Positions 39,201 through 54,490 of a stretch of 64,000 bases of DNA are shown here, in pieces (position 1 is the first letter of the stretch; each line of letters starts with the position of its first letter). The notes beneath the pieces were generated by a model that was not told the origin of the DNA, did not search any database, and saw only the letters and a program-made list of their open reading frames with translations. Source of the stretch: Arthrobacter sp. Hiyo4 (GTDB lineage: Bacteria > Actinomycetota > Actinomycetes > Actinomycetales > Micrococcaceae); the NCBI GenBank assembly GCA_002370555.1, contig AP014718.1, positions 1,302,001-1,366,000 of the forward strand, in the 5' to 3' direction. The translations under genes were made by a program, and so were the position numbers.

Positions 39201-40212
39201 GGTCCCAGCCGTCCAGGGGCAGTCCGATCCGGATCGGACCGGGCCACCCAGGGGAGCCGCGCAGGCCACTACCGTGGCCTCCGTGGGGCCGTAGGTGTTC
39301 CAGACTTCACGGCCCGGAATAGCAAGCCGCTCGGCCAGCTCGGGCGGGCAGGCCTCGCCGCCGAAAATCAGGAGCCGGACGCTCTCCAGGGACTCGGCCG
39401 GCCAGAGGGCAGCCAGCGTCGGAACGGTGGACACTGCGGTGATGCCGTGGCTGATGAGCCACGGGCCGAGGTCCGTTCCGGTCCTGACCAGGGCCCGCGG
39501 TGCGGGCACCAGGCAGGCGCCGTGACGCCAGGCAAGCCACATTTCCTCACACGAGGCATCAAAGGCGACCGAAAGCCCTGCCAGTACCCTGTCCTGCGGG
39601 CCGAGGGGCTCCGCCTGCAGGAAGATCCGGGCTTCGGCGTCAACAAAGGCGGCGGCGGAGCGGTGCTGGACCGCGACGCCCTTGGCGTGCCGGTGGAACC
39701 GGAGGTAAAGATCACCCACGCGTCATCGCCGGGCTCGGCAGCACGACGCTCGGCTTGACCCCGTTCACCGCGTTCCGGGGAGTCAGGCACGGAGACCGCG
39801 GCCCCACCGTTGAGCACTGCGGCTACGCCAGCCTCACCGAAAACGAGCCGGGCACGTTCCTCAGGGTCGTCGGCGTCCACCGGAACATAGGCGGCACCGA
39901 TGTGCAGGACAGCGAGAATCGAGATGTAGAGCTCGCTGGTCCCGGACGGAATACGCACACCTATCCTGTCGCCGGGCCCAGCCCGGCGGCCTGGAGCTCG
40001 CGCCCTTTGGCCCGGACAGCGGTCATCAGGTCGGCGTAGCTCAGGGAACGCCGGCCGTCGTCGAGCGCTGAGGCCTCCGGGAAACGTGCCGCCGAGTCCG
40101 CCAGGATGGCCATGAGGGTCCGCTCGGGCGGGGCCAGGGGAAAACCGGCCAGCTGGGGGCGGTAGGGATCCTCCGGCGGGGATGCTACGACGTTTGACTG
40201 ATGCTCACTCAC
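36257..40212 (-). CDS. Pls/PosA-type NRPS, poly-amino-acid synthetase-like (frameshifted)
   Basis: About 1318 residues, the size of epsilon-poly-lysine synthetase. Order: adenylation domain (ILADSAARFPEASALDDGRR, VIFTSGSTGT, AFDASCEEMWLAW, NTYGPTEATVV, YRSGDLVRYEAAGLIFMGRA, GKVDRHALPW), thiolation domain with Ser in FFAYGGGSLSAAQLVSAL near 38555, then membrane helices framing three hexapeptide-like repeats that each begin LGAKIG or LGARIG (near 38020, 37290 and 36590). There is no thioesterase or classical condensation motif. Pocket residues by eye: D-A-E-S-I-G-T-V-V, lysine-like. Bases are missing near 39962, 39695, 39240 and 38215. Start GTG 40212. Confidence 0.85.
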
Positions 40213-40300
40213 GGACGGATTCTGCCTGAGTAAGGTGAATGCAAGGTGTCCAGAATTAGTTGAAGATTCATGCTCTGTTCACGCGCGCTGCCTGTATCCA

Positions 40301-41260
40301 TCAGGGAACCAGCAGGACCTTGCCCGTGGTGCGCCGGCCTCGAGGTCCTCGTGGGAACGCCGTGCCTCGGCCACGGGGTAGCTGGCGCCGATCCGTACGT
40401 TCAAGTGCCCCTTTTCTGCGGCGGCGAAGATCTCCGCCGAGCGCCAGCGGCGCTCCTGCTCGTTGAGCAGGAAGTGGGCCAGGGACGGACGCGTCAGCGT
40501 CAGCGAACCGCCGGCGTTGAGGCGCTGCGGATCCATCGGCGGAACAGCCCCGGAGGCTGCCCCGAACAGGACCAGCATGCCTCGCGTGCGGAGGCAGGAG
40601 AGGGACCCGTCAAAGGTGTTCCGGCCGACGCCGTCGTACACCACGTCCACGCCTTTCCCGTTGGTGAGTTCGCGGACATGGTGGGGGAAGCCCTCGTACC
40701 GCAGCACATGGTCGGCGCCGGCGTTGCGGGCAAGTTCTCCCTTGGCCTCCGAGGAAACCGTGGTGATGACGCGGGCGCCCTCTCCTTCAGCAGTTGGATC
40801 AGCAGCAGGCCGACGCCGCCGGCACCGGCGTGCGTCAGTACTGTGTGGCCCGGTTCGACCTTGAAGGAGGAATTGATGAGGTAGTGGGCGGTCATGCCTT
40901 GGAGCGGCAGGGCAGCCGCCGTCAGGTCGTCGACGCCGTCCGGCACCGGAAGTGCCTTGGCCGCATCGAGCACCGCGTAGCCGGCGTAGCATTTAGTGCC
41001 CTCGGCTGTGGCCACCCTGCTGCCGACTGCGAAATTTTCGACGCCTTCGCCGAGCTCCTCTACAGTCCCAGCGGCTTCCGAGCCAGGCGTGAAGGGAAAC
41101 GGGACCTGGTACATGCCCCGCGCTGGTAGGTGTCGATGAAGTTCACCCCGGCTGCCGCCACCTTGATGAGCAACTGGCCGGGTCCCGGCGTCGGTCGGTC
41201 CACTTCGGCGAGCTCGAGGACTTCCGGACCTCCGGACTGGCGGGCAACGATGGCTTGCAT
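40301..41260 (-). CDS. NAD(P)H:quinone oxidoreductase, zinc-independent MDR type (frameshifted)
   Basis: A medium-chain dehydrogenase of about 320 residues like QorA: MQAIVARQSGGPEVLELAEV, LIKVAAAGVNFIDTYQRG, FPFTPGSEAAGTVEELGEGV, LPLQGMTAHYLINSSF, the NADPH loop THAGAGGVGLLLIQLLK and GADHVLRYEGFPHHVREL. There are no structural zinc cysteines, as in quinone reductases. Bases are missing near 41117, near 40785 and near 40338; after the last the corrected end is RTTGKVLLVP with TGA at 40303-40301. It lies 89 bases from the NRPS start on the same strand, but no functional link is evident. Confidence 0.82.
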
Positions 41261-41418
41261 AAAAGGTCTCCTCTCCGGGCGGGGGTTTCCCGCGGCGGGT
41301 GTCTCTGACCATCCTAGGGATACTACCGACGACGAAGCGACGGCCGGTAGCCGGCCGTCGCTTCGGGTCATACGGGGATTTGGGTCATGCGGGGAGCCCG
41401 CGTGGCTCGGGGTGCGTG

Positions 41419-42509
41419 CTAGAACCGCCGGGTCACCGTTGCCATGGGGCACTCGAAGTGGCGTCCTGCAGCAAGGCCTACATCGTTCAGGTAGCGGACG
41501 ATGATGCCGTAGGACTGCAGCAGCGTGGTTTCCGTGTAGGGAACCTGGTGCTTCTTGCAGTACTCGCGGACGATCTTGGCGGCCTTATCGAGCTGGGGGC
41601 GTGCCATGTCCGGGAAGAGGTGGTGCTCAGCCTGGCGGTTCAGGCCGCCGAGCAGGATGTCCATAAACCGGCCACCGGAGATGTTCCGGGACGTCAGGAC
41701 CTGGCGGCTGAAGAAGTCCACGCGGCTGTCCGCGGGCAGGACCGGCATGCCCTTGTGGTTCGGCGCGAAGGAGGCGCCCATGTAGAAACCGAAGACGGCG
41801 AGCTGCACGCCGATGAACGCGAACGCCATCCCCGGCGGCAGGAACGTAAATGCCAGCACGGGCAGCAGGCTAAGCCGGACCAGCAAGATGGGAAGCTCCA
41901 CCCAGCGGTGTGTCACCTTGGCCCGCCGGAAGACGAACTTCACGGAATCGATCTGCAGCCCCAGGCCAACAAGGAACAGTAGCGGGAAGAAGAACCAGCC
42001 CTGCTTGCGGGTCAGGAACGAAAACCGGCCCTGCCGCGAGGCGGCACCTTCGGTGTGGAAGGCGATGGCCCCGTGGCAATGTCCGGATCCTTCGAAATGA
42101 CGTTGGGGTGGTTGTGGTGGGCGCCGTGCTTCTGCTCCCACCAGGAGTAGCTCATGCCGGCAACCGAGGTGGCCAGGATCCGGGCGGTCCAGTCGTTGGC
42201 ACGGCGAGACGCGAAGATCTGGCGGTGCCCGGCCTCGTGGGCCAGGAAACTCAGCTGTGTGCAGAGGATCCCGACGGCCGCGGCGATAAGGAGTTGGAAC
42301 CAGCTGTCGCCGATCAGGGCAAACCCGAACCAGGTGGCGGCCATGAGGAGTACCAAGCTTGCAAAGAGGGTGATGTAGAAACCGACGCGGCGTTCCAGCA
42401 GGCCTTCAGCCTTGACGCTCTTCAACAGCTCCGAATAGCTCAGGACAACGGCGTTGGGCTGCCGGACACGCGATTTTGGCCGCTCTGACGTGGGAAGGGT
42501 GGTGGTCAT
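41419..42509 (-). CDS. Acyl-CoA/acyl-lipid fatty acid desaturase (frameshifted)
   Basis: A membrane di-iron desaturase of about 363 residues. The three histidine boxes are FLAHEAGHRQIFA, QKHGAHHNHPN and LNRQAEHHLFPDMARPQ, the last in the QXXHH form of front-end type desaturases. Two membrane-spanning pairs are visible (FYITLFASLVLLMAATWFGF, LLIAAAVGILCTQLSF; GWFFFPLLFLVGLGLQI, LSLLPVLAFTFLPPGMAFAF). A base is missing near 42075. Start is ATG 42509; an in-frame ATG at 42554 adds 15 residues. Position of the double bond is unknown. Divergent from argC, 176 bases apart. Confidence 0.85.
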
Positions 42510-42526
42510 GGAGCGGTGCCTCGTAA

Positions 42527-43712
<1,186 letters not shown>

Positions 43713-43716
<4 letters not shown>

Positions 43717-44878
43717 CCGTTACCGCCCCCTGGGATTCCGCGCCGCTGGCGTCACCGCCGGGCTGAAGACCTCCGGTAAACCGGACTTCGCCCTGGTGGT
43801 CAACGACGGCCCGTCCAAGGCCGCGGCCGCCGTCTTCACCAGCAACCGGGTGGCCGCGGCCCCCGTCCACTGGTCCCGCCAGGTGGTCTCGGACGGACGC
43901 GTGGACGCAGTGGTCCTCAACTCCGGTGGCGCCAACGCCTGTACCGGTCCGCAGGGGTTCCAGAACACCCACAGCACGGCCGAAAAAGTTGCCACGGTCC
44001 TCGGTATCTCGGCGACGGACGTGTTGGTCTGTTCCACCGGCCTGATCGGCGAGCAGCTGCCCATGGACAAGATCCTCCCGGGCGTCGAGGCTGCCTCGGC
44101 AGCGCTCAGCACGGAGGGCGGTCCGGATGCGGCCACCGCCATCATGACCACAGACTCGGTGCCCAAGTCCGCACTGTTCATCGGCACGGACGCCGACGGC
44201 CAGGAGTTCACCATCGGCGGCATCGCCAAGGGCGCCGGCATGCTGGCACCCGGCCTGGCCACCATGCTGGTGGTCCTCACCACTGACGCCGACGTCGAAC
44301 CGGAAATGCTCGACGTCGTCCTCCGCGACGCCACGCGCGTCACCTTCGACCGGGCTGATTCAGACGGCTGCATGTCCACCAATGACACCGTTGTGCTGCT
44401 GGCCTCCGGCGCTTCCGGTGCCGTCCCGTCCACCGAAGCCTTTGGTGCCGGGCTGACCCAGGTGTGCGCCGAACTGGCGCGCAAGCTGATCGGGGACGCC
44501 GAAGGCGCCAGCCACGACATCGCCATTCGCACGTTCAACGCAGCAAGCGAGCGGGACGCCGAAACGGTCAGCCGGTCAGTGGCCCGGTCCAACCTGTTCA
44601 AGGCAGCCATCTTCGGCAAGGACCCGAACTGGGGCCGCGTGCTGTCCGCCGTGGGCACCACGGACGCAGCGTTCGAACCGGACCAGCTGAACGTGGCCAT
44701 CAACGGCGTCCAGATCTGCCGCAACGGCAGCATCGGCGACGACCGCAACCTGGTGGACCTCGAACCCCGCGAAGTCCTGGTGGAAATTGACCTCCAGTCC
44801 GGTGACGCCGAAGCCACCATCTGGACCAACGACCTCACCCACGACTACGTCCATGAGAACAGCGCCTACTCCAGCTGA
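43713..44878 (+). CDS. argJ: Glutamate N-acetyltransferase / amino-acid acetyltransferase (frameshifted)
   Basis: ArgJ recycles the acetyl group from ornithine to glutamate. The self-processing site is [20 protein letters not shown], where cleavage before Thr makes alpha and beta chains and the Thr nucleophile. Other signatures: [57 protein letters not shown] and [15 protein letters not shown] base is missing near 43730 within the C run right after GTG 43713 (ACCGCCCCC), so [17 protein letters not shown] is in the next frame. About 388 residues, ending NSAYSS. Confidence 0.93.
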
Positions 44879-44922
44879 TCCTCACGCCAGATCCCACCAG
44901 CCACCCTGGAGATACTGCACGC

Positions 44923-45889
44923 ATGAACACCCAGACCCGTGAAACGACGTCCATGAGTGATGCCCAAAGCAAGGCCGGCACGCTGATCGAGGCGCTGCCC
45001 TGGATCCAGCGGTTCGCCGGCACCACCATGGTGATCAAATACGGCGGCAACGCCATGGTCAACGAGGAACTGCGCCGCGCCTTCGCCGAAGACGTGGTGT
45101 TCCTGCACCATGTGGGTATCCATCCGGTGGTGGTCCACGGCGGCGGTCCGCAGATCAACTCCATGCTGGCGCGGCTGGGTATCGAGTCCGAGTTTAAAGG
45201 CGGACTTCGCGTCACCACCCCCGAAGCCATGGATGTGGTGCGGATGGTCCTCACCGGCCAGGTGGGCCGCGAACTGGTGGGCCTGATCAACTCCCATGGC
45301 CCGTATGCCGTGGGCATGTCCGGTGAAGACGGTGGCCTGCTCCGTGCCGTCCGGACCGGCACCGTCATTGACGGCGTGGAAGTGGACCTGGGCCTGGTGG
45401 GCGAAGTTGTCGGCGTGAACCCGGAGGGCATCCTGGACATCCTGGCCGCGGGCCGCATACCCGTCATCTCCACAGTGGCACCGGAAATCGAGTCCGACGG
45501 CCTCGAGACGGCAGCCGGAGAGGTCCAGACCACCGGGCAGGTCCTCAATGTCAACGCCGACACCGCCGCGGCCGCCCTCGCCGAAGCCCTGGGGGCCTCC
45601 AAACTGGTGATCCTCACCGACGTCGAAGGACTGTACGCCAACTGGCCGGACCGGTCCTCGCTCATCTCCTCCCTCACGGCCTCGGAGCTGCGCCAGCTTT
45701 TGCCCACGTTGGAATCGGGCATGATCCCCAAGATGGAAGCGTGCCTCAAGGCCATTGAGGGCGGAGTGGAACGCGCGCACATCGTGGACGGCCGCCTGCC
45801 GCACTCGATGCTCCTGGAAACATTCACGACGGCGGGCATCGGCACGCAGGTCGTCCCGACGAAGACAGCGAAAAAGAGGGAGCCACCCC

Positions 45890-45893
<4 letters not shown>
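44923..45893 (+). CDS. argB: Acetylglutamate kinase (frameshifted at the end)
   Basis: ArgB phosphorylates N-acetylglutamate and is normally the arginine-inhibited step. [20 protein letters not shown] is the ATP-binding start, followed by [58 protein letters not shown] and [22 protein letters not shown] is missing near 45858 (GTCCCGACG for GTCCCCGACG); the corrected tail is [15 protein letters not shown] with TGA 45891-45893, which overlaps the argD ATG. Start at ATG 44923, with an in-frame ATG at 44953 as an alternative. Confidence 0.93.
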
Positions 45894-48209
<2,316 letters not shown>

Positions 48210-48210
<1 letters not shown>

Positions 48211-48746
48211 TGTCCGTCCCGCCGGCAGCGCCGGGCTCCAGCCCGGCCACCAAAACGGCCCGCCAGGCGCGCATCACCGCGATCCTGACGGGTGAATCGG
48301 TGCGCTCCCAGGCGGAGCTGGCCGCTTTGCTGGCGGACGACGGCGTCCAGGTCACCCAGGCCACGCTGTCCCGGGACCTGGTGGAACTCGGCGCCGTCCG
48401 GGTCCGCGGCAAGGAAGGCGTGCTGGTTTACGCCGTCCCCGGCGAGGGCGGCGAACGTGCGGCCAAGAGCGGGGTCAGCCAGGAGATCCTGGATGCCCGG
48501 CTTGCCCGGCTGTGCAGTGAACTCCTGGTCACGGCGGAAGCCTCGGCCAACATCGCCGTGCTCCGGACCCCGCCCGGTGCGGCCAACTTCCTGGCCCTGG
48601 CCATTGACCACTCCGTGATGCCCTCCATCCTGGGGACCATTGCCGGTGACGATACCGTGCTGCTGGTTTCCCGGGATCCGCAGGGCGGGCAGGACCTCGC
48701 GGTCCGGTTCCTGCAGCTCGCCGAGGAAGCCGGCGGCGGCCAGTAG
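48210..48746 (+). CDS. argR: Arginine repressor ArgR
   Basis: A 178-residue ArgR, intact. N-terminal winged helix: ARQARITAILTGESVRSQAE, LAALLADDGVQVTQATLSRD and LVELGAVRVRGKEG. The C-terminal hexamerisation and arginine-binding domain has NIAVLRTPPGAANFLALAID and PSILGTIAGDDTVLLVSRDP. With arginine it represses the biosynthetic genes, here presumably at the argC promoter. A weak hairpin (CACACC 48750-48755, GGTGTG 48772-48777) follows the stop before argG. Confidence 0.95.
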
Positions 48747-48853
48747 GCCCACACCGCCCGAACACCCTCCCGGTGTGACAGGCTTTCCCCAGAACGTTTT
48801 TCCCTGAAGAATTTCCCCGATCAACATCTACAACCCCAATTAGGAGCATTTTC

Positions 48854-50058
48854 GTGACTGAGCGCATTGTTCTGGCCTACTCCGGTGGCCTCGATACTTC
48901 CGTAGCCATCGGCTGGATCGGTGAAGCCACCGGTGCCGAGGTCATCGCCGTGGCGGTCGACGTCGGACAGGGCGGCGAGTCGCTGGAGACCATCCGCCAG
49001 CGCGCCCTCGGCTGCGGCGCCGTCGAAGCCTACGTGGCCGACGCGTCCGACGAGTTCGCCAACGAATACTGCATGCCCACGCTGAAGGCCAACGCCCTCT
49101 ACCAGGGCCACTACCCGCTGGTTTCGGCCATCTCCCGGCCGGTCATCGTCAAGCACCTGGTCAAGGCCGCCCGCGAATTCGGCGCCACCACCGTGGCCCA
49201 CGGCTGCACCGGCAAGGGCAACGACCAAGTCCGCTTCGAAGTGGGCATCCAGACCCTCGGCCCGGACCTGAAGTGCATCGCACCGGTCCGCGACCTCGCC
49301 CTCACCCGCGACAAGGCCATCGCCTTCGCCGAGGAAAAGGGACTGCCGATCGAGACCACCAAGAAGAACCCGTACTCGATCGACCAGAACGTCTGGGGAC
49401 GCGCCGTCGAAACCGGCTACCTCGAGGATATCTGGAACGCGCCCACCAAGGACATCTACGACTACACCGCCACGCCGGAATTCCCGCCGGCCCCGGATGA
49501 GGTCACCATTTCCTTCCAGGCCGGCGTGCCGGTAGCGATCGACGGCGTCCGGGTCACCCCGCTGCAGGCCATCAAGGAACTGAACCGCCGTGCCGGCGCG
49601 CAGGGCGTGGGCCGGATCGACGTCGTCGAGGACCGCCTCGTGGGCATCAAGTCCCGCGAAATCTACGAGGCCCCGGGCGCGATGGCACTCATCACCGCGC
49701 ACAAGCACCTCGAGGACATCACCGTCGAGCGCGAGCAGGCCCGCTTCAAGGCCACTGTTGGCCAGCGCTGGGCCGAACTGGTCTACGACGGCCAGTGGTT
49801 CTCACCGCTCAAGCGCTCCCTGGACGCCTTTATCGAAGACACCCAGCAGCACGTCACCGGTGACATCCGCATGGTGCTGCACGGTGGACAGGCGATCGTC
49901 AACGGCCGCCGCTCCGAGACCTCGCTCTACGACTTCGACCTCGCCACCTACGACACCGGCGACACGTTCGACCAGTCCATGGCGCGCGGCTTTATCGAGC
50001 TGTGGGGCATGTCCGCCAAGGTTGCCTCCGCCGCGATATCCGCGTCGCAGGAAAGTAA
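48854..50058 (+). CDS. argG: Argininosuccinate synthase (frameshifted at the end)
   Basis: ArgG joins citrulline and aspartate with ATP. The N-type ATP pyrophosphatase loop is [17 protein letters not shown]; others are [39 protein letters not shown] and [22 protein letters not shown] is missing near 50031; the corrected end is [12 protein letters not shown] with TAA 50056-50058, the normal family end. AGGAG (48842-48846) lies seven bases before GTG 48854. About 401 residues. It has its own 107-base upstream gap after argR, so a second promoter is possible. Confidence 0.93.
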
Positions 50059-50062
50059 ACCG

Positions 50063-51510
<1,448 letters not shown>

Positions 51511-51511
51511 C

Positions 51512-51621
51512 CCCAAACGCTCTCTCAGTTAATGCAGCATTTTGGCCGACGCTCTCTCACTTTCCTCAAGAAAGTGGGAGAGCGTCGGCGGTATTCACGC
51601 ATTAACTGAGAGAGCGTTGGG
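51512..51621. repeat. Nested double inverted repeat after argH
   Basis: Outer arms 51512-51535 and 51599-51621 share CGCTCTCTCAGTTAATGC and its complement with one extra A; inner arms 51546-51564 and 51570-51588 pair over 19 bases with one G-T wobble around a CTCAA loop. GCTCTCTC therefore occurs four times, twice on each strand. It may act as the argH terminator, and looks like a mobile or REP-type element. Confidence 0.75.
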
Positions 51622-51647
51622 TGTTAATGGGCATTAACTCTGTCGGC

Positions 51648-51653
51648 TACCAT
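51648..51653 (+). promoter_or_regulatory. Candidate -10 box, leaderless
   Basis: TACCAT ends six bases before ATG 51660. TTAATG-gg-CATTAA (51624-51637) lies upstream and repeats the end of the neighbouring inverted repeat. Confidence 0.35.
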
Positions 51654-51659
51654 GGCGCT

Positions 51660-52396
51660 ATGACTGAGATCACTACTTCAGAACTACTGGCCGAACTGCA
51701 TAAGGCCGCCGACGCCGTGGCCTCCACCGCCGCGAAGTTCACCGATGAGGATGTCAAGGCACCGTCGGGACTGCCGGGCTGGACCCGCGGGCACGTCCTG
51801 GCGCATCTCGCCGGCATCTCCAACGCCATGGCGCGGCAGCTGGAATTTTCCGCCCGCGGCGCCAGCGTTGAGCTGTACGACGGAGGCCAGGACGGACGCA
51901 CGAAGGCCATTGAGATGGCCGCCGGCCACGATGCGGATGCGCACCGGGCTGACCTGCAGGCCGGCCTGGACCGGGCGCTTACGGCTTTTGATTCGCTGGA
52001 AGGGGACGCCGGCTGGCAGGCCTCCATTGCCTACCGTGGAGGAGTGGTCTTCGACGGCGGCCTGGCGCTGTGGCGTGAACTGGTGATCCACACAGCGGAC
52101 CTGGGCGCGGCCACGGTCCCGAGACGTGGAGCCGGACGTTCTGCGAGCACCTCTTCGACTTCCTGGCGGCCCGTGTCCCGGCGGGAGAAAAACTTGTGCT
52201 GCAGCCACTCGGGCTCCCGCCCGTGACCCTTGGCCTCGGCCGTTCCACCGTCATCAGCGGGATGATCACAGACATTGCCGCCTGGCTGGCTGGCCGTGAG
52301 CCATCGCTCGGCAGCCTGCGGGCAACAGCCGCCGCGGACGGCGTGGACCTCCCGGAACTGCTGCCCTGGCCAGCCGGGACACCGGCAGCCCGGTAG
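51660..52396 (+). CDS. Mycothiol-dependent maleylpyruvate isomerase-like DinB-fold protein (frameshifted)
   Basis: About 245 residues of the MDMPI/DinB-like superfamily. The metal site is suggested by GLPGWTRGHVLAHLAGISNA and WRELVIHTADLGAG, giving the three-histidine pattern of the four-helix bundle. A base is missing near 52125; the corrected second half reads TFCEHLFDFLAARVPAGEKL, PPVTLGLGRSTVISGMITD and ends LPWPAGTPAAR. Members use mycothiol in isomerase or transferase reactions, fitting an actinobacterium; the substrate is unknown. Start ATG 51660, with no ribosome site. Confidence 0.75.
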
Positions 52397-52398
52397 CC

Positions 52399-52893
52399 CT
52401 ATCCGGCTTCGCGGGCCAGCAGGCTCTCCTTGATGGCCAGGCCCCAGCGGAAACCGCCCAGGGAACCGTCGGTGCGGATGACGCGGTGGCACGGCACAAA
52501 CAAGGCAGCCGCGTTGAACGCACACGCGCTGGCCGCGGCCCGGACCGCCTTCGGATTTCCGGAAAGCTCGGCGTATTCGGTGTACGTTACCGGTGACCCG
52601 GGACGAACGGTCCTCAGCACATCCCAGGCGTGCGACCGGAACGGCCCGGATTTCTGGCGCACGGGGACGGCCATTGCAGGCGCGGGATCGCCGGCGTAGA
52701 AGGACTCCACGGCCCGGGAGATGCTGCCCAGGTCCGTGACCGCTTCGACGTCACCCGGCCGCAGTTCGGGGTGGATCTGGCCGGTCAGCTCACCCGGCTC
52801 GGCGGTCCAGCCCGAGGCGAGGACCACACCGTCCTGGGCAAGGATGGTGAACGGTCCGTCCGGGGTGGACATCACTAACAGCTGGGCTTTCAT
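52399..52893 (-). CDS. ogt: Methylated-DNA--protein-cysteine methyltransferase
   Basis: A 164-residue suicide repair protein that moves the methyl group from O6-methylguanine to its own Cys. The active site is NAAALFVPCHRVIRTDGSLG; the helix-turn-helix and arginine finger are YTEYAELSGNPKAVRAAASA. The N-terminal domain is short and lacks the Ada zinc cysteines. Intact. Its ATG overlaps the stop of the ada-alkA gene (ATGA), so both are translated from one message. Confidence 0.92.
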   Translation of the reverse strand: MKAQLLVMSTPDGPFTILAQDGVVLASGWTAEPGELTGQIHPELRPGDVEAVTDLGSISRAVESFYAGDPAPAMAVPVRQKSGPFRSHAWDVLRTVRPGSPVTYTEYAELSGNPKAVRAAASACAFNAAALFVPCHRVIRTDGSLGGFRWGLAIKESLLAREAG

Positions 52894-54421
52894 AGCATCG
52901 CTTTCTCTGGAACGGCTTGTATGGGTTTGGGGATTTGGACTCCACGGCGGCGCGCCACAGGTGCATGGTGGCGTAGGACCGCCATGGGCTGACCTCGCGG
53001 AAATCGGGGCTTGGCGTCATGCCAGGCGCCCCAACGCCGCCACCGTCTTGGTTCGTGGGGGCTGGGGCGAGCGCCCGGATGCCGTTTCGCACTGCGGCGT
53101 CGTTGGCCAGAAACACGTCCGGCGCGCCGAGGACACGCATTGCCACGTAGCCCACGGTCCACGGGCCCACCCCGGGAAGGGAAGCAGCTTGGCGCCGAGC
53201 CCGGGCAGATCGTCCCCGTAGCCAAAATCCAGTTGGCCTCCAGCCAGGGCCGACGCGGCGGAACGGATGGCGTCAATCCGGCGTTGCGGACCGCGCAGCA
53301 GCGAGTAGCCGGTTTCGGCGATTTCGGCCGCGGTGGGAAACAGCCGGTCTAGGCCCTCGCCGGGACCGCGCTGGGACTGCCGGCAGCAGCCAGCTGCGTC
53401 AGTGCGGTCCGGGCCGCAGCGACGGTGATTTGCTGCCCGATCATCGCTCGGATGAGCAGCTCCTGCGGATCCAGTGCGCCGGGCATCCTGATGCCCGGCG
53501 CACTGGCAACCGAGGCGGACAGGCGGGGCTCCTGGGAGAGGGCACTGTCGATGGCTACCGGATCGGCGTCGAGATCGAAGAGCCGGCGTACCCTGCTCAG
53601 CAGTGCGGGCAGGTCCCGGAGGTCCACCGCGCCGATGGTGAGGGTCAGTGGCCGTCCGGGAGCGCCGCCGTCGTACGCCACGCTGAAGCGGGCATCGCCA
53701 TGCGGAAGCTGCAAAGTACGGGCGTACGACGTCGGCGTCCCCGCCTCGATCCCGGGGATCGCCCTGACGGCCAGGAAGGAAAAGATGCCGGGATCGAACG
53801 GTTCGCGGTACGGCAGGCTCAACGTCAGGGACGTCGCGGCGGCGGGGAGCGGTGGTGCCTGGCGGTCGCGCGCAGGGCAGTGGGCGTCATGGCAAACACT
53901 TCCACCATGGTGTCGTTGAACTGGCGGACGCTGCTGAAGCCGGACGCGAATGCGATGTCCGCCAGCTTCATCGCTGTGGACACCAACAGGGTGCGGGCGG
54001 TCTGGGCGCGGCTGGCCCGGGCCAGGGAGAGCGGACCGGCGCCGAGTTCGTGGCTGAGGATCCGGTTGAGCTGGCGGGAGGAGTATCCCAGCCTGGCGGC
54101 GAGGCCCTCCACCCCGTCCCGGTTGATCACGCCGTCGTTGATCAGGCGCATTGCGCGGCCCGCGAGGTCCTGCCGGATGTTCCATGCAGGCGTGCCTGGC
54201 ACCGCTTCGGGGAGGCAGCGCTTGCATGCCCGGTAGCCGGCATCGTGCGCTGCGGCAGAGGTTTCGTAGAAGGTGACGTTCACGGCTTTCGGGGTCCTGG
54301 CGGGGCAGGACGGGCGGCAGTAGATGCCGGTGGTCCGGACAGCGGTGTAGAACTGCCCGTCGAACCGGGTGTCCCGCGCGTCAATCGCGCGGTAGCGCTG
54401 CCAGAAGTCCATGCCCTCCAT
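52890..54421 (-). CDS. Ada-AlkA fusion: methyl-phosphotriester sensor, AraC-type activator and 3-methyladenine glycosylase (frameshifted)
   Basis: About 510 residues. Domain order: Ada zinc domain ([50 protein letters not shown], four cysteines), AraC-type DNA binding ([40 protein letters not shown]), AlkA N-terminal beta domain ([20 protein letters not shown]) and the HhH-GPD glycosylase ([38 protein letters not shown] with catalytic Asp in FLANDAAV). Bases are missing near 53845, 53350, 53185 and near the end; the corrected stop is TGA 52892-52890. It senses methylated DNA and repairs it. Confidence 0.85.
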
Positions 54422-54478
54422 CCTGCCAGCCGGCGCCAGGCACTGCTAGCGGAAATCGGACACGGCCATGGCATTCGG

Positions 54479-54484
54479 TAGAGT
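54479..54484 (+). promoter_or_regulatory. Candidate -10 box, leaderless mpg
   Basis: TAGAGT ends six bases before ATG 54491. The divergent ada-alkA gene starts 58 bases away from it, so the two share a short promoter region. Confidence 0.4.
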
Positions 54485-54490
54485 CGGACC

